Source of the DNA: an uncultured Vampirovibrio sp.
GTDB taxonomy: Bacteria > Cyanobacteriota > Vampirovibrionia > Gastranaerophilales > Gastranaerophilaceae
Reading direction: 5' to 3'
Assembly: GCA_910583725.1 (NCBI GenBank)
Contig: CAJTXZ010000001.1
Location: forward strand, 62,001-126,000
DNA length: 64,000 nucleotides
Part shown: piece after piece, positions 9,638-18,989 of the stretch
How the letters are laid out: every line of letters begins with the position of its first letter
How positions within the stretch are numbered: position 1 is the stretch's first letter
Position numbers and translations under genes: made by a program
The notes under the pieces: model-generated
What the model saw: only the letters and a program-made list of their open reading frames with translations
What the model was told of the DNA's origin: nothing
Database searches by the model: none

Positions 9638-10621
9638 ATGCAAACAGGATTAATTGCATTTGATGTCATAGCCAAGATTGGCGGTGTCAGTGTTGATTTA
9701 AGGTCTGTAGTTAGGGAATATTCTCTTGGTGCAGATGAGATTAAGCTTGAAGAATTACTTTTAATAGCAAAGCGGTTTGATTTTAAGGCAAGGGTTAAGA
9801 ATATTTCACCTGATGAAATAATAAAGGGTGATTATCCTTTGCCAGCGGTCATACTTCAAAAAGATGACTCGTATTCTGTTTTATTAAAAATAAACAAGGA
9901 AGAAAAACGCTGTTTAATTTATTCTGTTTCTGATAATCAGACTAAAGACATTGATTTTACAACACTTGAAGATATTTGCGGGAATAATTTTATAATCCTT
10001 TCGCACAAATTAATAAATCAAAAGATAAGGTTTGGATTTAAGTGGTTTTTTAATGAAATTTTAACGTATAAACAAATTATATTGGAAGTTATGATTGGCT
10101 CTTTTATTGTGCAGCTTTTTGGACTTGTAACTCCTTTATTTACACAGGTTATACTGGATAAAGTTATAGTGCATAGAAGCATTATCACCCTTAATGTTTT
10201 AGCCTTTGCCTTTGTCGTTGCAATGATTTTTGAATTGCTCCTTAATTTTTCAAGAAAATACATATTTTTGCACACGGCAAGTAAAATTGATGCAAAATTA
10301 GGCGCAAAACTTTTTAAGCATTTATTCGCCCTTCCTTTTACATATTTTGAAAACAGGAAGGTCGGAAACATCATTACAAGGGTGAGAGAACTTGATCAGA
10401 TAAGGGAATTTATTACGAATAAATCAGTTTCCGTAATATTAGATGTTTTCTTTTCCTTTGTTTTTATAATTATGATGTTTATATATAGCAGAGTTTTAAC
10501 CTTTGTAGTGCTTGGTTTTATCACTTTAATTGCAATCCTTTATTTAATAATAACTCCTGAACTTCGAGAAAGACTTGAAAAAAATTTCAAATGGGCGCAC
10601 AGTCTAATTCTTATCTTGTAG
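9638..10621 (+). CDS. Type I secretion ABC exporter, N-terminal part (frameshifted)
   Basis: N-terminal half of an HlyB/LapB-type exporter ATPase. Residues 1-125 form a C39 peptidase-like domain that lacks the catalytic cysteine, as in RTX exporters that bind cargo without cleaving a leader. Residues 135-320 hold the first transmembrane helices (for example EVMIGSFIVQLFGLVTPLFT). The frame ends at TAG 10619 after the AHSLILIL tail, which is unlike the family. The expected continuation is in the next frame. One extra A in the run at 10578-10584 would give RLEKKFQMGAQSNSYLVESV, the family sequence, with no gap. ATG 9638 is preferred over GTG 9623 because GGAAGG lies about 7 bases upstream. Confidence 0.85.
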   Translation: MQTGLIAFDVIAKIGGVSVDLRSVVREYSLGADEIKLEELLLIAKRFDFKARVKNISPDEIIKGDYPLPAVILQKDDSYSVLLKINKEEKRCLIYSVSDNQTKDIDFTTLEDICGNNFIILSHKLINQKIRFGFKWFFNEILTYKQIILEVMIGSFIVQLFGLVTPLFTQVILDKVIVHRSIITLNVLAFAFVVAMIFELLLNFSRKYIFLHTASKIDAKLGAKLFKHLFALPFTYFENRKVGNIITRVRELDQIREFITNKSVSVILDVFFSFVFIIMMFIYSRVLTFVVLGFITLIAILYLIITPELRERLEKNFKWAHSLILIL

Positions 10622-11799
10622 AATCGGTTACCGGTATTCAAACGGTTAAATCACTTGCTGTTGAAGGGGGTATGCAAAAAAGGTGGGAAGATTATCTTGG
10701 GCAATACATAAATTCATCTTTTAAATTATCAAATATGGGAAATATTGCAAGTGTATTATCAAATATGCTTCAAAAGGGTATGACGATTTGCATTTTGTAT
10801 CTTGGGGTAAAACTGGTTATTAAGAATGAACTTACAATAGGGCAATTGATAGCATTTCAGATGTTTTCAAATCAATTCAGCGCCCCTATTTTAAGGCTTG
10901 TTAATCTTTGGAATGAATTTCAGCAATGCTTGCTTGGAATTGACAGACTTGGAGATATTCTAAACAGCCCGGTTGAAGTACAGTCAAGTCAAAGTATAAC
11001 ACTGCCTAAGATTGAAGGGCTTGTAAAATTTGATAAGATTTGTTTTAAATATACGCCAAATTCACCTTATGCAGTAAATAATTTTAATTTTATTGTAAAA
11101 CCCGGGATGAATGTAGGGATTGTCGGGCGAAGCGGGAGCGGCAAAAGTACTATAACAAAATTAATACAAAGACTTTATCTTGCCAATGAGGGAAGTATAT
11201 TTATTGATGGGATTGATATCAGACAGATGAACCCGACGTGGCTAAGGTATAATATTGGAATAGTTTTGCAGGAAAATTATCTTTTTGCAGGCTCCATCAG
11301 AGAAAACATTGCCCTTGCAAAGCCTAATGCAGCAATTGAAGAAATTATCCAGGCAGCAAAAATAGCAGGAGCACATGAATTTATATCAGAATTCCCGGAA
11401 GGCTATGAAACAATTGTGGGCGAAAGAGGCTCAAGTCTATCCGGCGGACAAAAGCAAAGGATAGCAATAGCAAGAGCGTTGATTACAAATCCTAAGATAT
11501 TTATTATGGATGAAGCAACATCAGCACTTGACCTTGAATCTGAAAAGATAATATTGAATAATATGGCGCAAATTACAAAGGATAGAACCACATTTATTAT
11601 TGCACACAGACTCACTGCAGTTAGAAATTGCGATATTATTCTTGTTATGGACAAGGGACATATTATTGAAGCAGGAAATCACAATGAATTAATTAAAAAT
11701 GAAAGAGGATATTATAGTTTCTTGTATAAACAGCAAGCCTTTAATAATGGCAGCGCAGGGTTAAAAATTACAGCCGAGGATGTTGCTAATGTTGTATGA
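10591..11799 (+). CDS. Type I secretion ABC exporter, C-terminal part with ATPase domain
   Basis: Second part of the HlyB-type exporter. It begins in the alternative frame at NSYLVESVTGIQTVKSLAVE, continues through the last transmembrane helices and ends with a complete nucleotide-binding domain. Walker A is GRSGSGKST, the signature is LSGGQKQR, Walker B is IFIMDEATSALD, and the switch histidine is in IIAHRL. The ATPase is intact, so an exporter would be functional if the two parts are joined by frameshifting or if the break is a sequencing error. Alone, this piece would lack half of the membrane domain. Its stop overlaps the start of the small gene at 11789. Confidence 0.85.
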   Translation: MGAQSNSYLVESVTGIQTVKSLAVEGGMQKRWEDYLGQYINSSFKLSNMGNIASVLSNMLQKGMTICILYLGVKLVIKNELTIGQLIAFQMFSNQFSAPILRLVNLWNEFQQCLLGIDRLGDILNSPVEVQSSQSITLPKIEGLVKFDKICFKYTPNSPYAVNNFNFIVKPGMNVGIVGRSGSGKSTITKLIQRLYLANEGSIFIDGIDIRQMNPTWLRYNIGIVLQENYLFAGSIRENIALAKPNAAIEEIIQAAKIAGAHEFISEFPEGYETIVGERGSSLSGGQKQRIAIARALITNPKIFIMDEATSALDLESEKIILNNMAQITKDRTTFIIAHRLTAVRNCDIILVMDKGHIIEAGNHNELIKNERGYYSFLYKQQAFNNGSAGLKITAEDVANVV

Positions 11800-11929
11800 T
11801 AAAATTTATTCTGTATTAAATAACAATGACACTGAGGCATTGCGGGTGCTTGGGATGTTTATGACGCTTGGAATGTTTGGGATATTTGCGACACTTGCGG
11901 TATTTAGCGCGTTGTTGATTCAAGAATAA
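11789..11929 (+). CDS. Small single-span membrane protein in secretion operon
   Basis: A 46-residue ORF overlapping the exporter end by 11 bases. It starts MLYDKIYSVLNNNDTEALRV and continues into one hydrophobic helix at about residues 20-43 rich in Met, Phe and Gly. Its overlap with the ATPase gene and its position just before the HlyD-type gene suggest translational coupling and a role in or near the exporter complex. It has no family I recognise. The alternative is chance coding, but the helix plus exact coupling favour a real gene. Confidence 0.55.
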   Translation: MLYDKIYSVLNNNDTEALRVLGMFMTLGMFGIFATLAVFSALLIQE

Positions 11930-11957
11930 TTTATATAACAAAAACAGGTATTAGAAA

Positions 11958-13265
11958 ATGTTAACAAGGATAAGACAAAGCCTAAAAAAGATAAATGATT
12001 CTTATGAATTTAAGCCACTTCTAAGCAAAATTGAAGAATCTCCCGTAAGCCCGTTAGGAAGGTTTACTTTTTGGACTGTCGTTTCTTTAATTACCATAAC
12101 CATTTTATGGCTTATTATAGGAAAAATTGATATAGTTGTTACTGCACGGGGCATTGTTATTCCTGATGGCGAAGCAAAGATTATACAGCCTTTGGAAACA
12201 GGGGTTATTAAAGAAATATTAGTCAAGGAGGGAGACTTTGTTAAAAAAGATGAGCTTCTTGTTCTTATTGACACAATGACAACAGATGCACAATTAAAGA
12301 CAATAAAGGAAAACCTGAAAACAAGCAAACAGGAAGCAAAGAGACTTGAAGCGCAAGGCGTTGGGATTAATTTTAATTCTGATAACGAAATTCAAAAGAA
12401 ACTGTATGATGAAAGTCTAAGGGCTTTAAATAGTTTAATAGGGGTGAAAAATCAGGAGATTAAACAAATTGAGAGACAAATTGATTCAAATCTGGCACAG
12501 AAAAGAGATTATGAAAACCAGTTGCAGAGCGCTATTGACAGAGAAAAAAGATTGTCTAATGTTAAAGATATAGTTGCGTATAATGACTTAAGAGAAGCAA
12601 AGGATAGGACTGTCGGATTAAGAGAATCTGTCATTAGAACGGAGGCAGAGATTAGAAGGCTGCAAGCGCAAAAAAGGCAGGTTCAAAATGAGATAGTGCA
12701 ATTAAAGGCTGATTTTAAGGCACAAAAACTTGAAAACTTGGCCGAAACAAACAAAAGAATAAATGAACTTGAGTCAAATAAGGAACAGATAGAATTTAGT
12801 AATATTAATCAAAAAATTACAGCACCTGTGGATGGATATATTGATAAATTAATGATTCATACTGTTGGCGGCGTTGTGACACCTGCGCAGGAATTAATAG
12901 CTTTGACACCTTCTGATATGCCAATTTTAATTAAGGCGCAGGTTTTAAATAAGGATATTGGCTTTATTAAAGAGGGTATGCCGGTTTCAATAAAGATTGA
13001 CACTTATGATTTTCAAAAATACGGGCTTTTACACGGCAAAGTTAAATCAATCTCGCAAAATAGTATAGAAGATGAAGATTTGGGGCCTGTTTATGAAATA
13101 TACATTATGCCCGATAAGAATACAATGATTATTGATGGTAAAGAACAAAAAATATCAATCGGGATGACATTAAATGCCGAAGTTGAAATAGGTAAACGAC
13201 GTATAATAGAATTCTTTATTTATCCTTTGATTAAGTATATGGATGAAGGGGTGAGTGTAAGGTAG
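11958..13265 (+). CDS. HlyD-family membrane fusion protein of type I secretion
   Basis: Periplasmic adaptor linking the inner-membrane ABC exporter to the TolC-like duct. It has a cytoplasmic N-terminus of about 30 residues, a transmembrane helix at about 36-56 (FWTVVSLITITILWLIIG), the first half of a lipoyl/barrel-sandwich domain (GIVIPDGEAKIIQPLETG), and a long coiled-coil hairpin at about 115-275. The second lipoyl half follows (KITAPVDGYIDKL), then a beta-barrel domain to the end. The length of 435 residues is normal for the family. It is the last gene of the rightward locus and converges with the ImmA/IrrE gene 11 bases away, with no evident terminator between them. Confidence 0.92.
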   Translation: MLTRIRQSLKKINDSYEFKPLLSKIEESPVSPLGRFTFWTVVSLITITILWLIIGKIDIVVTARGIVIPDGEAKIIQPLETGVIKEILVKEGDFVKKDELLVLIDTMTTDAQLKTIKENLKTSKQEAKRLEAQGVGINFNSDNEIQKKLYDESLRALNSLIGVKNQEIKQIERQIDSNLAQKRDYENQLQSAIDREKRLSNVKDIVAYNDLREAKDRTVGLRESVIRTEAEIRRLQAQKRQVQNEIVQLKADFKAQKLENLAETNKRINELESNKEQIEFSNINQKITAPVDGYIDKLMIHTVGGVVTPAQELIALTPSDMPILIKAQVLNKDIGFIKEGMPVSIKIDTYDFQKYGLLHGKVKSISQNSIEDEDLGPVYEIYIMPDKNTMIIDGKEQKISIGMTLNAEVEIGKRRIIEFFIYPLIKYMDEGVSVR

Positions 13266-13276
13266 AAAGGAGGGGA

Positions 13277-14446
13277 TTATTTTAAATCTAAATTCAGAAC
13301 TCTTCTTTCCTCGGAAGTATTCAACATGTTTGTTTCTAAATTTAGCAGATCCTCAACAATTTTTTTTGAGAGTTCAATATTATATTTTTCAGAAAAGTTC
13401 TTTATAAAATCATCACCAGTCCATTTTTTGCCTTTTAAAATTTTCTTTACAGCACTTTTTAGAACCACGGGACAAGATGGTTTTAAATCATCATATGGTT
13501 CACGAGTTCGCCATTTTCTATATGCCATTTTTCTCATCAAATTTTGATAGTCATTAGAATTAATTAAACCCAGATTTTTTGCTCTGATCATCATGGCAGA
13601 CATGGAAACATTCCATTTTAATTTCAAACTGCAATAATATTCCAAAGAAGATGGATGTTTAGAAACATCAGCAGCAAAAGAGTTTTTAGGCAACAAAAAT
13701 GCTGAGGCAAAACTATTAGCCTGGTTTTCAATCTTTGTAAAATCTGATTTAGATATCGTCTCCCAATCTTCATTCCAGTTATGCAATATAATATGTCCTA
13801 ACTCATGGGCACAACTAAACTGCCGTCTAACCCTTGTTTCTTTGCTTTCAGTAAGAACTATAAGATGCTTATCTCCACATTTTGTTTTTAATTTCTGACT
13901 ATAGGCATCAATAGCACTACTTGTTGGCTTTAGACTTGTAATAATAATACCGGACTTTTCCAACTGATAAACCATATCTTTTATTGGTTCTTCACCTAGA
14001 TTCCAGTGTTTTCTAACCTCCAAGGAAATATTATCAAAATCAACAGCTTCATCAAGCTTATCAACTACAATATTTGGTATATTATATTTTGGAAAACGAA
14101 TATTGTCGGATAAATAGTCATACAATAAAGCCAAATATTCACCTTTTTTAATTTGAGCATTTCTATCTTTTTTATGAGTACTTAAAAGAGACCTAAAATA
14201 CGTAGCTTTAGTTTCAATAACATTAGTGTCTTCTTGATAATAATATTCCCATGGAAAAAAAAGGGTGGAAACGATTTTAAACATCTTTGAAGTTTCAGGA
14301 GTTGTTTCAGAATTTTCATATTGAGAAATAGCTTGCTTCGTAACCCCTATATCATTAGCAAGCTCTTCCAAGGTTTTACCACAATATATTCTAGCTGTTT
14401 TTAATCTATTTCCGTTAAATTTTTCTTTTAACATTTTATATTCCAA
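13277..14446 (-). CDS. XRE-type HTH regulator fused to ImmA/IrrE metallopeptidase
   Basis: Residues 10-65 form a Cro/cI-type helix-turn-helix (LEELANDIGVTKQAISQYEN). Residues 170-270 form an ImmA/IrrE zinc peptidase with the HELGH motif in FSCAHELGHIILHNW and the downstream ENQANSFASAFLLP segment. Proteins of this type act as repressors or antitoxins, or cleave phage or ICE repressors after a stress signal. It lies 9 bases downstream of an unknown acidic protein, and such pairs are known as toxin-antitoxin-like defence pairs and as mobile-element switches. I infer regulation of the island or the neighbouring gene. The target is not visible. Confidence 0.88.
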   Translation of the reverse strand: MEYKMLKEKFNGNRLKTARIYCGKTLEELANDIGVTKQAISQYENSETTPETSKMFKIVSTLFFPWEYYYQEDTNVIETKATYFRSLLSTHKKDRNAQIKKGEYLALLYDYLSDNIRFPKYNIPNIVVDKLDEAVDFDNISLEVRKHWNLGEEPIKDMVYQLEKSGIIITSLKPTSSAIDAYSQKLKTKCGDKHLIVLTESKETRVRRQFSCAHELGHIILHNWNEDWETISKSDFTKIENQANSFASAFLLPKNSFAADVSKHPSSLEYYCSLKLKWNVSMSAMMIRAKNLGLINSNDYQNLMRKMAYRKWRTREPYDDLKPSCPVVLKSAVKKILKGKKWTGDDFIKNFSEKYNIELSKKIVEDLLNLETNMLNTSEERRVLNLDLK

Positions 14447-14455
14447 ATAAAGTAC

Positions 14456-15228
14456 TTATTCCTTATCTTCATCAACTTGGTCATTAACATCATTTTCATC
14501 ATCAATAAATTCTGTTAAATCATCTTTGGAACTTTCAAAGTCGACAATATTATTCTTCATCTCATTTATTATCTCATTAATATCATCTCTATTTAAAACA
14601 GTAAATGAATTGCTGTCAATATAACTACTCCAATCAATCGAGGATATTTCTAACAAATTATTATCATACAAACCAGCTGCAATTTTACTTATTTCATTAT
14701 AATAAGTTTTAAAGGTAACTATTATTAATTTTAAATCCACAGGAATGTCTGTTGGCTCTATAGATGGACAGAATTTTTTTATAATTTCATAAGCAGAATC
14801 ATCGCTCTCTAAATCCAGAGTTTTTTGACTTTGAATATCTTTATTTAATTTACACAATATTTGTCCATAATATTCTTTGCAATTTTTAGAATTTTTAATG
14901 TTTCTTTCTTGAACGTTAATTCTTCTTCTTTTTTGGCTTAGATTGCTTTCTTTCATAAATATAAAGGCACAATTAGAAACATAGTCGATAACCAAAGGTG
15001 TACACCACACACTACATTTTATTTTAAAAGTTTTAATATTTGGAATAGCTGTACTCATTTTGTACAATTTATTGTACTTTGGCGCCCATTCAAATAATTT
15101 AGCGCCGTTTCTAAACTCATCAAGCCCATACTCATCGCAAACCGAATCAATAAAACCTTTTTCACTTAAGATTTACCTATTTCAACCTTTAATTTCTCTG
15201 GTATGTGTTCAAAAATTTCAGTTAGCAC
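14456..15228 (-). CDS. Unknown acidic protein, frameshifted near its N-terminus
   Basis: Unrecognised partner of the ImmA/IrrE gene. The longest open stretch starts at a TTG (15067) and ends with a strongly acidic tail at 14456. Upstream DNA continues the protein: from GTG 15228, with AAAGGTGG ahead of it, it reads MLTEIFEHIPEKLKVEIGKS and then hits TAA. Adding one T at the TCTTAA near 15167 joins it to LSEKGFIDSVCDEYGLDEF and onward without a stop to the main frame. The intact protein would have about 257 residues. The frame is therefore broken by one base, or there is an error. It may be the toxin or regulated partner of the HTH-ImmA protein (inference). Confidence 0.55.
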
Positions 15229-15267
15229 TCTACCCACCTTTCTTTAATTGATATAATTATAACAAAC

Positions 15268-15375
15268 TTATTTTGGTATAAATACGATAAAATGTCAAGT
15301 ATTTTGCTAAAATATTTTAAAATATTAAGTATGGCAGCTTTCTATAGCTAAACTATCTAGATAATACCAAAATAA
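15268..15375. promoter_or_regulatory. Inverted repeat and -35-like box upstream of the ImmA pair
   Basis: The 12-base sequence TTATTTTGGTAT (15268-15279) recurs as its exact reverse complement at 15364-15375. On the minus strand a perfect TTGACA occurs at 15297-15292, between the arms, pointing toward the frameshifted gene and the ImmA/IrrE gene; the -10 is poor. Placement suggests an operator for the HTH protein or an element end. This is inference. Confidence 0.4.
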
Positions 15376-15443
15376 TATGTTTAGAGTCAATATACAGATT
15401 GGGCATAACAAGCAAAAAACAAAATTTCAAATTCGCAAATTTC

Positions 15444-16145
15444 TTAAGAAATGTTAAGCAAATTAAGTTTTAAGTCATTAAACAGTTCTTCAAAACTTTT
15501 ATTTCTTCTCCATAAGGCTTCGGCTAATTTAAAATAAAGGTTAACTTCATTTTTATTATGACATTCAATTCTTGATAGATAACAGCATATTTTCTTAAAT
15601 TCTTTTACTTCAGTTTTTGTAGGTTGTAACTCTTCCTCTTTATGATGTAAAACCTTATCGGTTATAAATACCTTATTATTATAAACATACATATATACAC
15701 ATTGATTGAACAATATTCTGTAACGTACTTGTTTTGGATTTTTACTATACAATTCATTTAATTGTTTAAATTGTGTTTTGAAGAGAAATTTTCTAATATA
15801 ATTATATAAATTAAAGACAGCATTTTTCCCGGTAGTGCATATTTGATATACTTTTTCTGCTGGTATTTCAGCACAGAAACATTTAATGATAAGGTTAATT
15901 TCTTCTTTTGAATGATATTGAAAGAAACGGGGGAGTTTCAGGTTTTGGTTGCTTGGATTTTGATTATTGGTTTTATTCTTGTTGTATAAATAAATGTCGT
16001 TGTTTTTAATTAATCTTTTTTCATTAACCAAAGTTAAGAGTAATAATTCAAGAGTTGCTTCATTGATATCTTCCGCAATTGTTAAAATATCCTCAAACGA
16101 GAATTTATCCAACCTTTTGCATAATTTTAAGACTCGGTCTTTCAT
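15444..16145 (-). CDS. Unknown protein of the Mu-like transposition module
   Basis: A 233-residue protein whose first 40 bases overlap the end of the MuB-like gene, so it belongs to the same transcript. Residues 1-50 look like a winged-helix-type segment (EDILTIAEDINEATLELLLL followed by a basic strand). The middle has YHSKEEINLIIKCF and a cysteine-containing helical stretch. I do not recognise the family. Genes at this position in Mu-type elements often encode small DNA-binding or target-handling proteins, but nothing in the sequence proves that here. Confidence 0.6.
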   Translation of the reverse strand: MKDRVLKLCKRLDKFSFEDILTIAEDINEATLELLLLTLVNEKRLIKNNDIYLYNKNKTNNQNPSNQNLKLPRFFQYHSKEEINLIIKCFCAEIPAEKVYQICTTGKNAVFNLYNYIRKFLFKTQFKQLNELYSKNPKQVRYRILFNQCVYMYVYNNKVFITDKVLHHKEEELQPTKTEVKEFKKICCYLSRIECHNKNEVNLYFKLAEALWRRNKSFEELFNDLKLNLLNIS

Positions 16146-16821
16146 TAAGTAATCCTTTCAAAGTGTACTCATCAAGTGTTTCAATTTGGTTTGTTTTAGA
16201 TAACTTTTCAATTTTATTTATGAGCTTTACAAGTTGCCTAAATTGGTTTATGCGTGTTGCAAGATAATTAATCGCATCTTCTGTGAAAGTTAAATCTGTC
16301 AGTTGTTGAAGAATATTGGTAATATCGTCCTGATTAAATCGTTCAAATTTTAGTGTTTTGTATATTCTATCTATTAGATGTGGATACCTTGCGAGTTTTT
16401 TATCAGCATAACCCATTCCAACAAGAACAATTGGACATCCTGTTTTATCGTGTAAATCCCTTAAGGTTTCAACTGTGTGTTTTTCAATTAGATAATCTAT
16501 TTCATCGACAATGATTGTTTTAGGATTTTGTCTTAAGCTATTTTCTATTAAATTAAATGTTTCTTGGGTATGCCAAAAAGGATCTTCACCTAATTCTTCT
16601 GCAATTTCAGATAAAAGCCATCTGCTTGTCATTCCTTGGGTTGCTCTAACATAGGCTGAATCGTTTTTATCTGCCCACCATTGAATTGTTTGTGATTTTC
16701 CAAGGCCATGTTCACCATAAACTAAGGCTAATTTAGGAATATTAAATGGAAGTTTTTGAAGCTCCTCCATAAGAGTTACAAATTGTTTAACGTTTTTTGT
16801 TTTAATAAATATCTTTTTCAT
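16105..16821 (-). CDS. MuB-like AAA+ ATPase, transposition target selector
   Basis: ATP-dependent DNA-binding protein of the MuB/TniB class, which binds target DNA and activates the transposase. Walker A is GEHGLGKSQ near residue 36, Walker B is TIIVDEIDYL near 104, and a sensor region follows (PIVLVGMGYADKKL). The C-terminal ~60 residues are helical, as in MuB-type proteins. At 238 residues it is somewhat short, like many compact MuB homologues. It follows the MuA-like gene with a 57-residue ORF between, on the same strand, and overlaps the next gene by 41 bases. The pair defines a Mu-type transposable element. Confidence 0.85.
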   Translation of the reverse strand: MKKIFIKTKNVKQFVTLMEELQKLPFNIPKLALVYGEHGLGKSQTIQWWADKNDSAYVRATQGMTSRWLLSEIAEELGEDPFWHTQETFNLIENSLRQNPKTIIVDEIDYLIEKHTVETLRDLHDKTGCPIVLVGMGYADKKLARYPHLIDRIYKTLKFERFNQDDITNILQQLTDLTFTEDAINYLATRINQFRQLVKLINKIEKLSKTNQIETLDEYTLKGLLNERPSLKIMQKVG

Positions 16822-16857
16822 ATTTTTTTATCTTTCTTTTTATCTTTCTTTTTATTT

Positions 16858-17031
16858 CTAATCTCCATAAAGGTTTAAGTATTCTTCTGTTCTTTTGTAA
16901 TTTAATATCCAGGTTCTATCTTCATTATTTGTACATCCATTTTTTAAGAGCCATTCATATTTTTCATAATCGGAATTAAAAAATGGTCTATTCATTTGCT
17001 GTTCACGAGGTGTTTTCTTGGGGGCTCGCAT
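16858..17031 (-). CDS. Small phage-type protein, 57 aa
   Basis: A short ORF between the MuA- and MuB-like genes. It starts MRAPKKTPREQQMNRPFF and ends YKRTEEYLNLYGD. The pattern of aromatic residues (YEKYEWLLKNG, then DRTWILNYKRTEEY) resembles small conserved proteins found in phages and Mu-like elements next to replication or transposition genes. It fits the gap exactly and lies on the same strand, supporting a real gene. Function unknown. Confidence 0.5.
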   Translation of the reverse strand: MRAPKKTPREQQMNRPFFNSDYEKYEWLLKNGCTNNEDRTWILNYKRTEEYLNLYGD

Positions 17032-17102
17032 TAAACGGGTATCACTTACGCTTTCACTTTTCGCGAGTCTCCGCTTCTTACATTCTTTTTTGGGTGTAGG
17101 TT

Positions 17103-18989
17103 TTAATTCTTCTTTTGAAATTGGAGAAGTTTCATCAATCCCTTCCGGCTCTTTTCCAATAAAGGGATGTCCTCTGTTTTATAGATTTCTTTAACCTTTT
17201 TAATAAGCCTATTCTTAATTTGTTGTTGTTTTTTGTATTGCTGATTGTATTCTTCCATATCTTTGACGGTTCCTAAAATTCTTGCCATTGGGTGGACTTT
17301 TTGCACTCTGTTTGCTACACATAAGAATTCACCTTTAGCTGAGTAAACGTGAACTTTTGAAAGGTCGAATAAACTGTATCGGATATAGATTTTATCCCTG
17401 AGTCCGAGAATTGCTTCACTTCTGTAATGCATATTTAAAAAGGTAATTCCGTGTTTATTTATCGTTCGCCCTTCCGTTTTCATCATTAAGTAATCAAGAG
17501 CAGATCTATCAATGTTATTTATATTGTTAATATTATTAATGTTGTTTGTTTGAGTTTGAACGCTATTTAATACTTCTTGAATAGTTTTTGAACAATCATT
17601 CGGACAAGGTTTTTGATTGTAATATTCAAGCCAGCAATCAATATATTTAATTACTTCTTGTACTGTTGGAATATGGTTATTTGTTTGTTTTTTATGAATT
17701 TCAAGATGTAGTTTTTCATTTCTTTTCATCCGAGCCGGACGGTTTTCTATTGATGTTCCAATGTAGCTTGGCATTAATTTCTCAAATTCTTCCTGAAATT
17801 CTAAGAAAAACCTCTCTATGACTTTTGCTCTTGCGTTGTATGGTTTAGCAAAAACGGAGTGGATACCTAAATTGGCATAGACTCCGTTAAAGCTTTCTTC
17901 TTCAAAATCCGAATGTTGGAAATACTTAGATTTAAATGCTTTTCCATTATCTTGATAAACTACTTTTGGAATTAGTTTAAGATTAAGGATTGCATTTCTT
18001 AAAGCACTTGCAATACATTGAGTATTCTCTGTCATCATTATTTCATACCCAACAAGTGCTGTTGATTTCCAATCTAAAAAACCAACAAGTGTTGCTCTTG
18101 CTGGTTTGCCGGTAAATGGATTAATAACTTGGAAATTAAGAACGTGTCCATCTGCAATTAATATGTCGCCTACTTCAATTTTTGATATATCTCTTTCAAT
18201 ATACGGTTCAACCTTATCGTGATATGCTTTGACTCCCTCACGTTTTAAAATCCATTCCGCATAATTATTCTTTTTAAAGTGTTCTGCGTATCTTTTGAAT
18301 GTTAAATCACAAGGGAGTTTTTCTTTTTGGTATCCCTTCCTTATTAGTATTTCTTTTGTGAGTTTTATTGCTTTATTAAAATTAAATTGATTTTGATGGA
18401 GTAATAAGGTTAATAATACCTTTTTCATTTCATTATCCAGTATCCCATTGTATTCACCCTGCTTTGATATTTTGTATTGAGGAATTAAGCTTTCTATATT
18501 TTCTCTCTTTTTATAGCTTTGAATATATCTATGAAGAGTTCCGATTGAAATACTTCCTAAAAATTCATAGGCTTTTGGTAAAAATAATCCGGTATTGTAT
18601 AAATCAAGAAATTCAGAATCTGCTTCTTTTTGGGTTTTGTATTTCTGTCTGTGTTCAAAAGCCGCTTTTACAATATTTATTCTATGATAAGCTGTTAATT
18701 TTGCTTTATCTGTTACTATTGGTGGTTGATAATTAAGCGGCACAAGTGCGGTTGTTTTTGTTTCACATTTTCTTAATTTATTTTGCAATTCAGGCTCTAA
18801 ACTTGAGAATAATATTTCATAAGATGTGCCGCCATTGACTTTTACTTCACGAGAAATATATTTACTTTCGGGTTTATTTATTTCCAATCTTAATGAGCGG
18901 GTACTTTTTAGGCCTTTGGCTTGTGCAAGTTGTTTTATTGGTATATATGCATTGGTTTCTGTGTTTTGATTTAAAACTTCTTTCTTCAT
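17103..18989 (-). CDS. MuA-like DDE transposase
   Basis: Transposase that pairs element ends and joins them to target DNA. From ATG 18989 it has an N-terminal Mu-type winged-helix region (IPIKQLAQAKGLKSTRSLRL), helical DNA-binding domains, then an RNase H-like core. The catalytic triad is visible: D in LIADGHVLNF, D in VVYQDNGKAF and E in KVIERFFLEF (residues 307, 374 and 419 counting from a TTG at 19070, or 280, 347 and 392 from 18989). A C-terminal beta-barrel follows. About 628 residues matches the MuA family. ATG 18989 is preferred over the TTG because homologues begin near MKKEV. It is divergent from nothing: the ~380 bases before tRNA-Leu hold repeats likely bound by this protein. Confidence 0.9.
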   Translation of the reverse strand: MKKEVLNQNTETNAYIPIKQLAQAKGLKSTRSLRLEINKPESKYISREVKVNGGTSYEILFSSLEPELQNKLRKCETKTTALVPLNYQPPIVTDKAKLTAYHRINIVKAAFEHRQKYKTQKEADSEFLDLYNTGLFLPKAYEFLGSISIGTLHRYIQSYKKRENIESLIPQYKISKQGEYNGILDNEMKKVLLTLLLHQNQFNFNKAIKLTKEILIRKGYQKEKLPCDLTFKRYAEHFKKNNYAEWILKREGVKAYHDKVEPYIERDISKIEVGDILIADGHVLNFQVINPFTGKPARATLVGFLDWKSTALVGYEIMMTENTQCIASALRNAILNLKLIPKVVYQDNGKAFKSKYFQHSDFEEESFNGVYANLGIHSVFAKPYNARAKVIERFFLEFQEEFEKLMPSYIGTSIENRPARMKRNEKLHLEIHKKQTNNHIPTVQEVIKYIDCWLEYYNQKPCPNDCSKTIQEVLNSVQTQTNNINNINNINNIDRSALDYLMMKTEGRTINKHGITFLNMHYRSEAILGLRDKIYIRYSLFDLSKVHVYSAKGEFLCVANRVQKVHPMARILGTVKDMEEYNQQYKKQQQIKNRLIKKVKEIYKTEDIPLLEKSRKGLMKLLQFQKKN

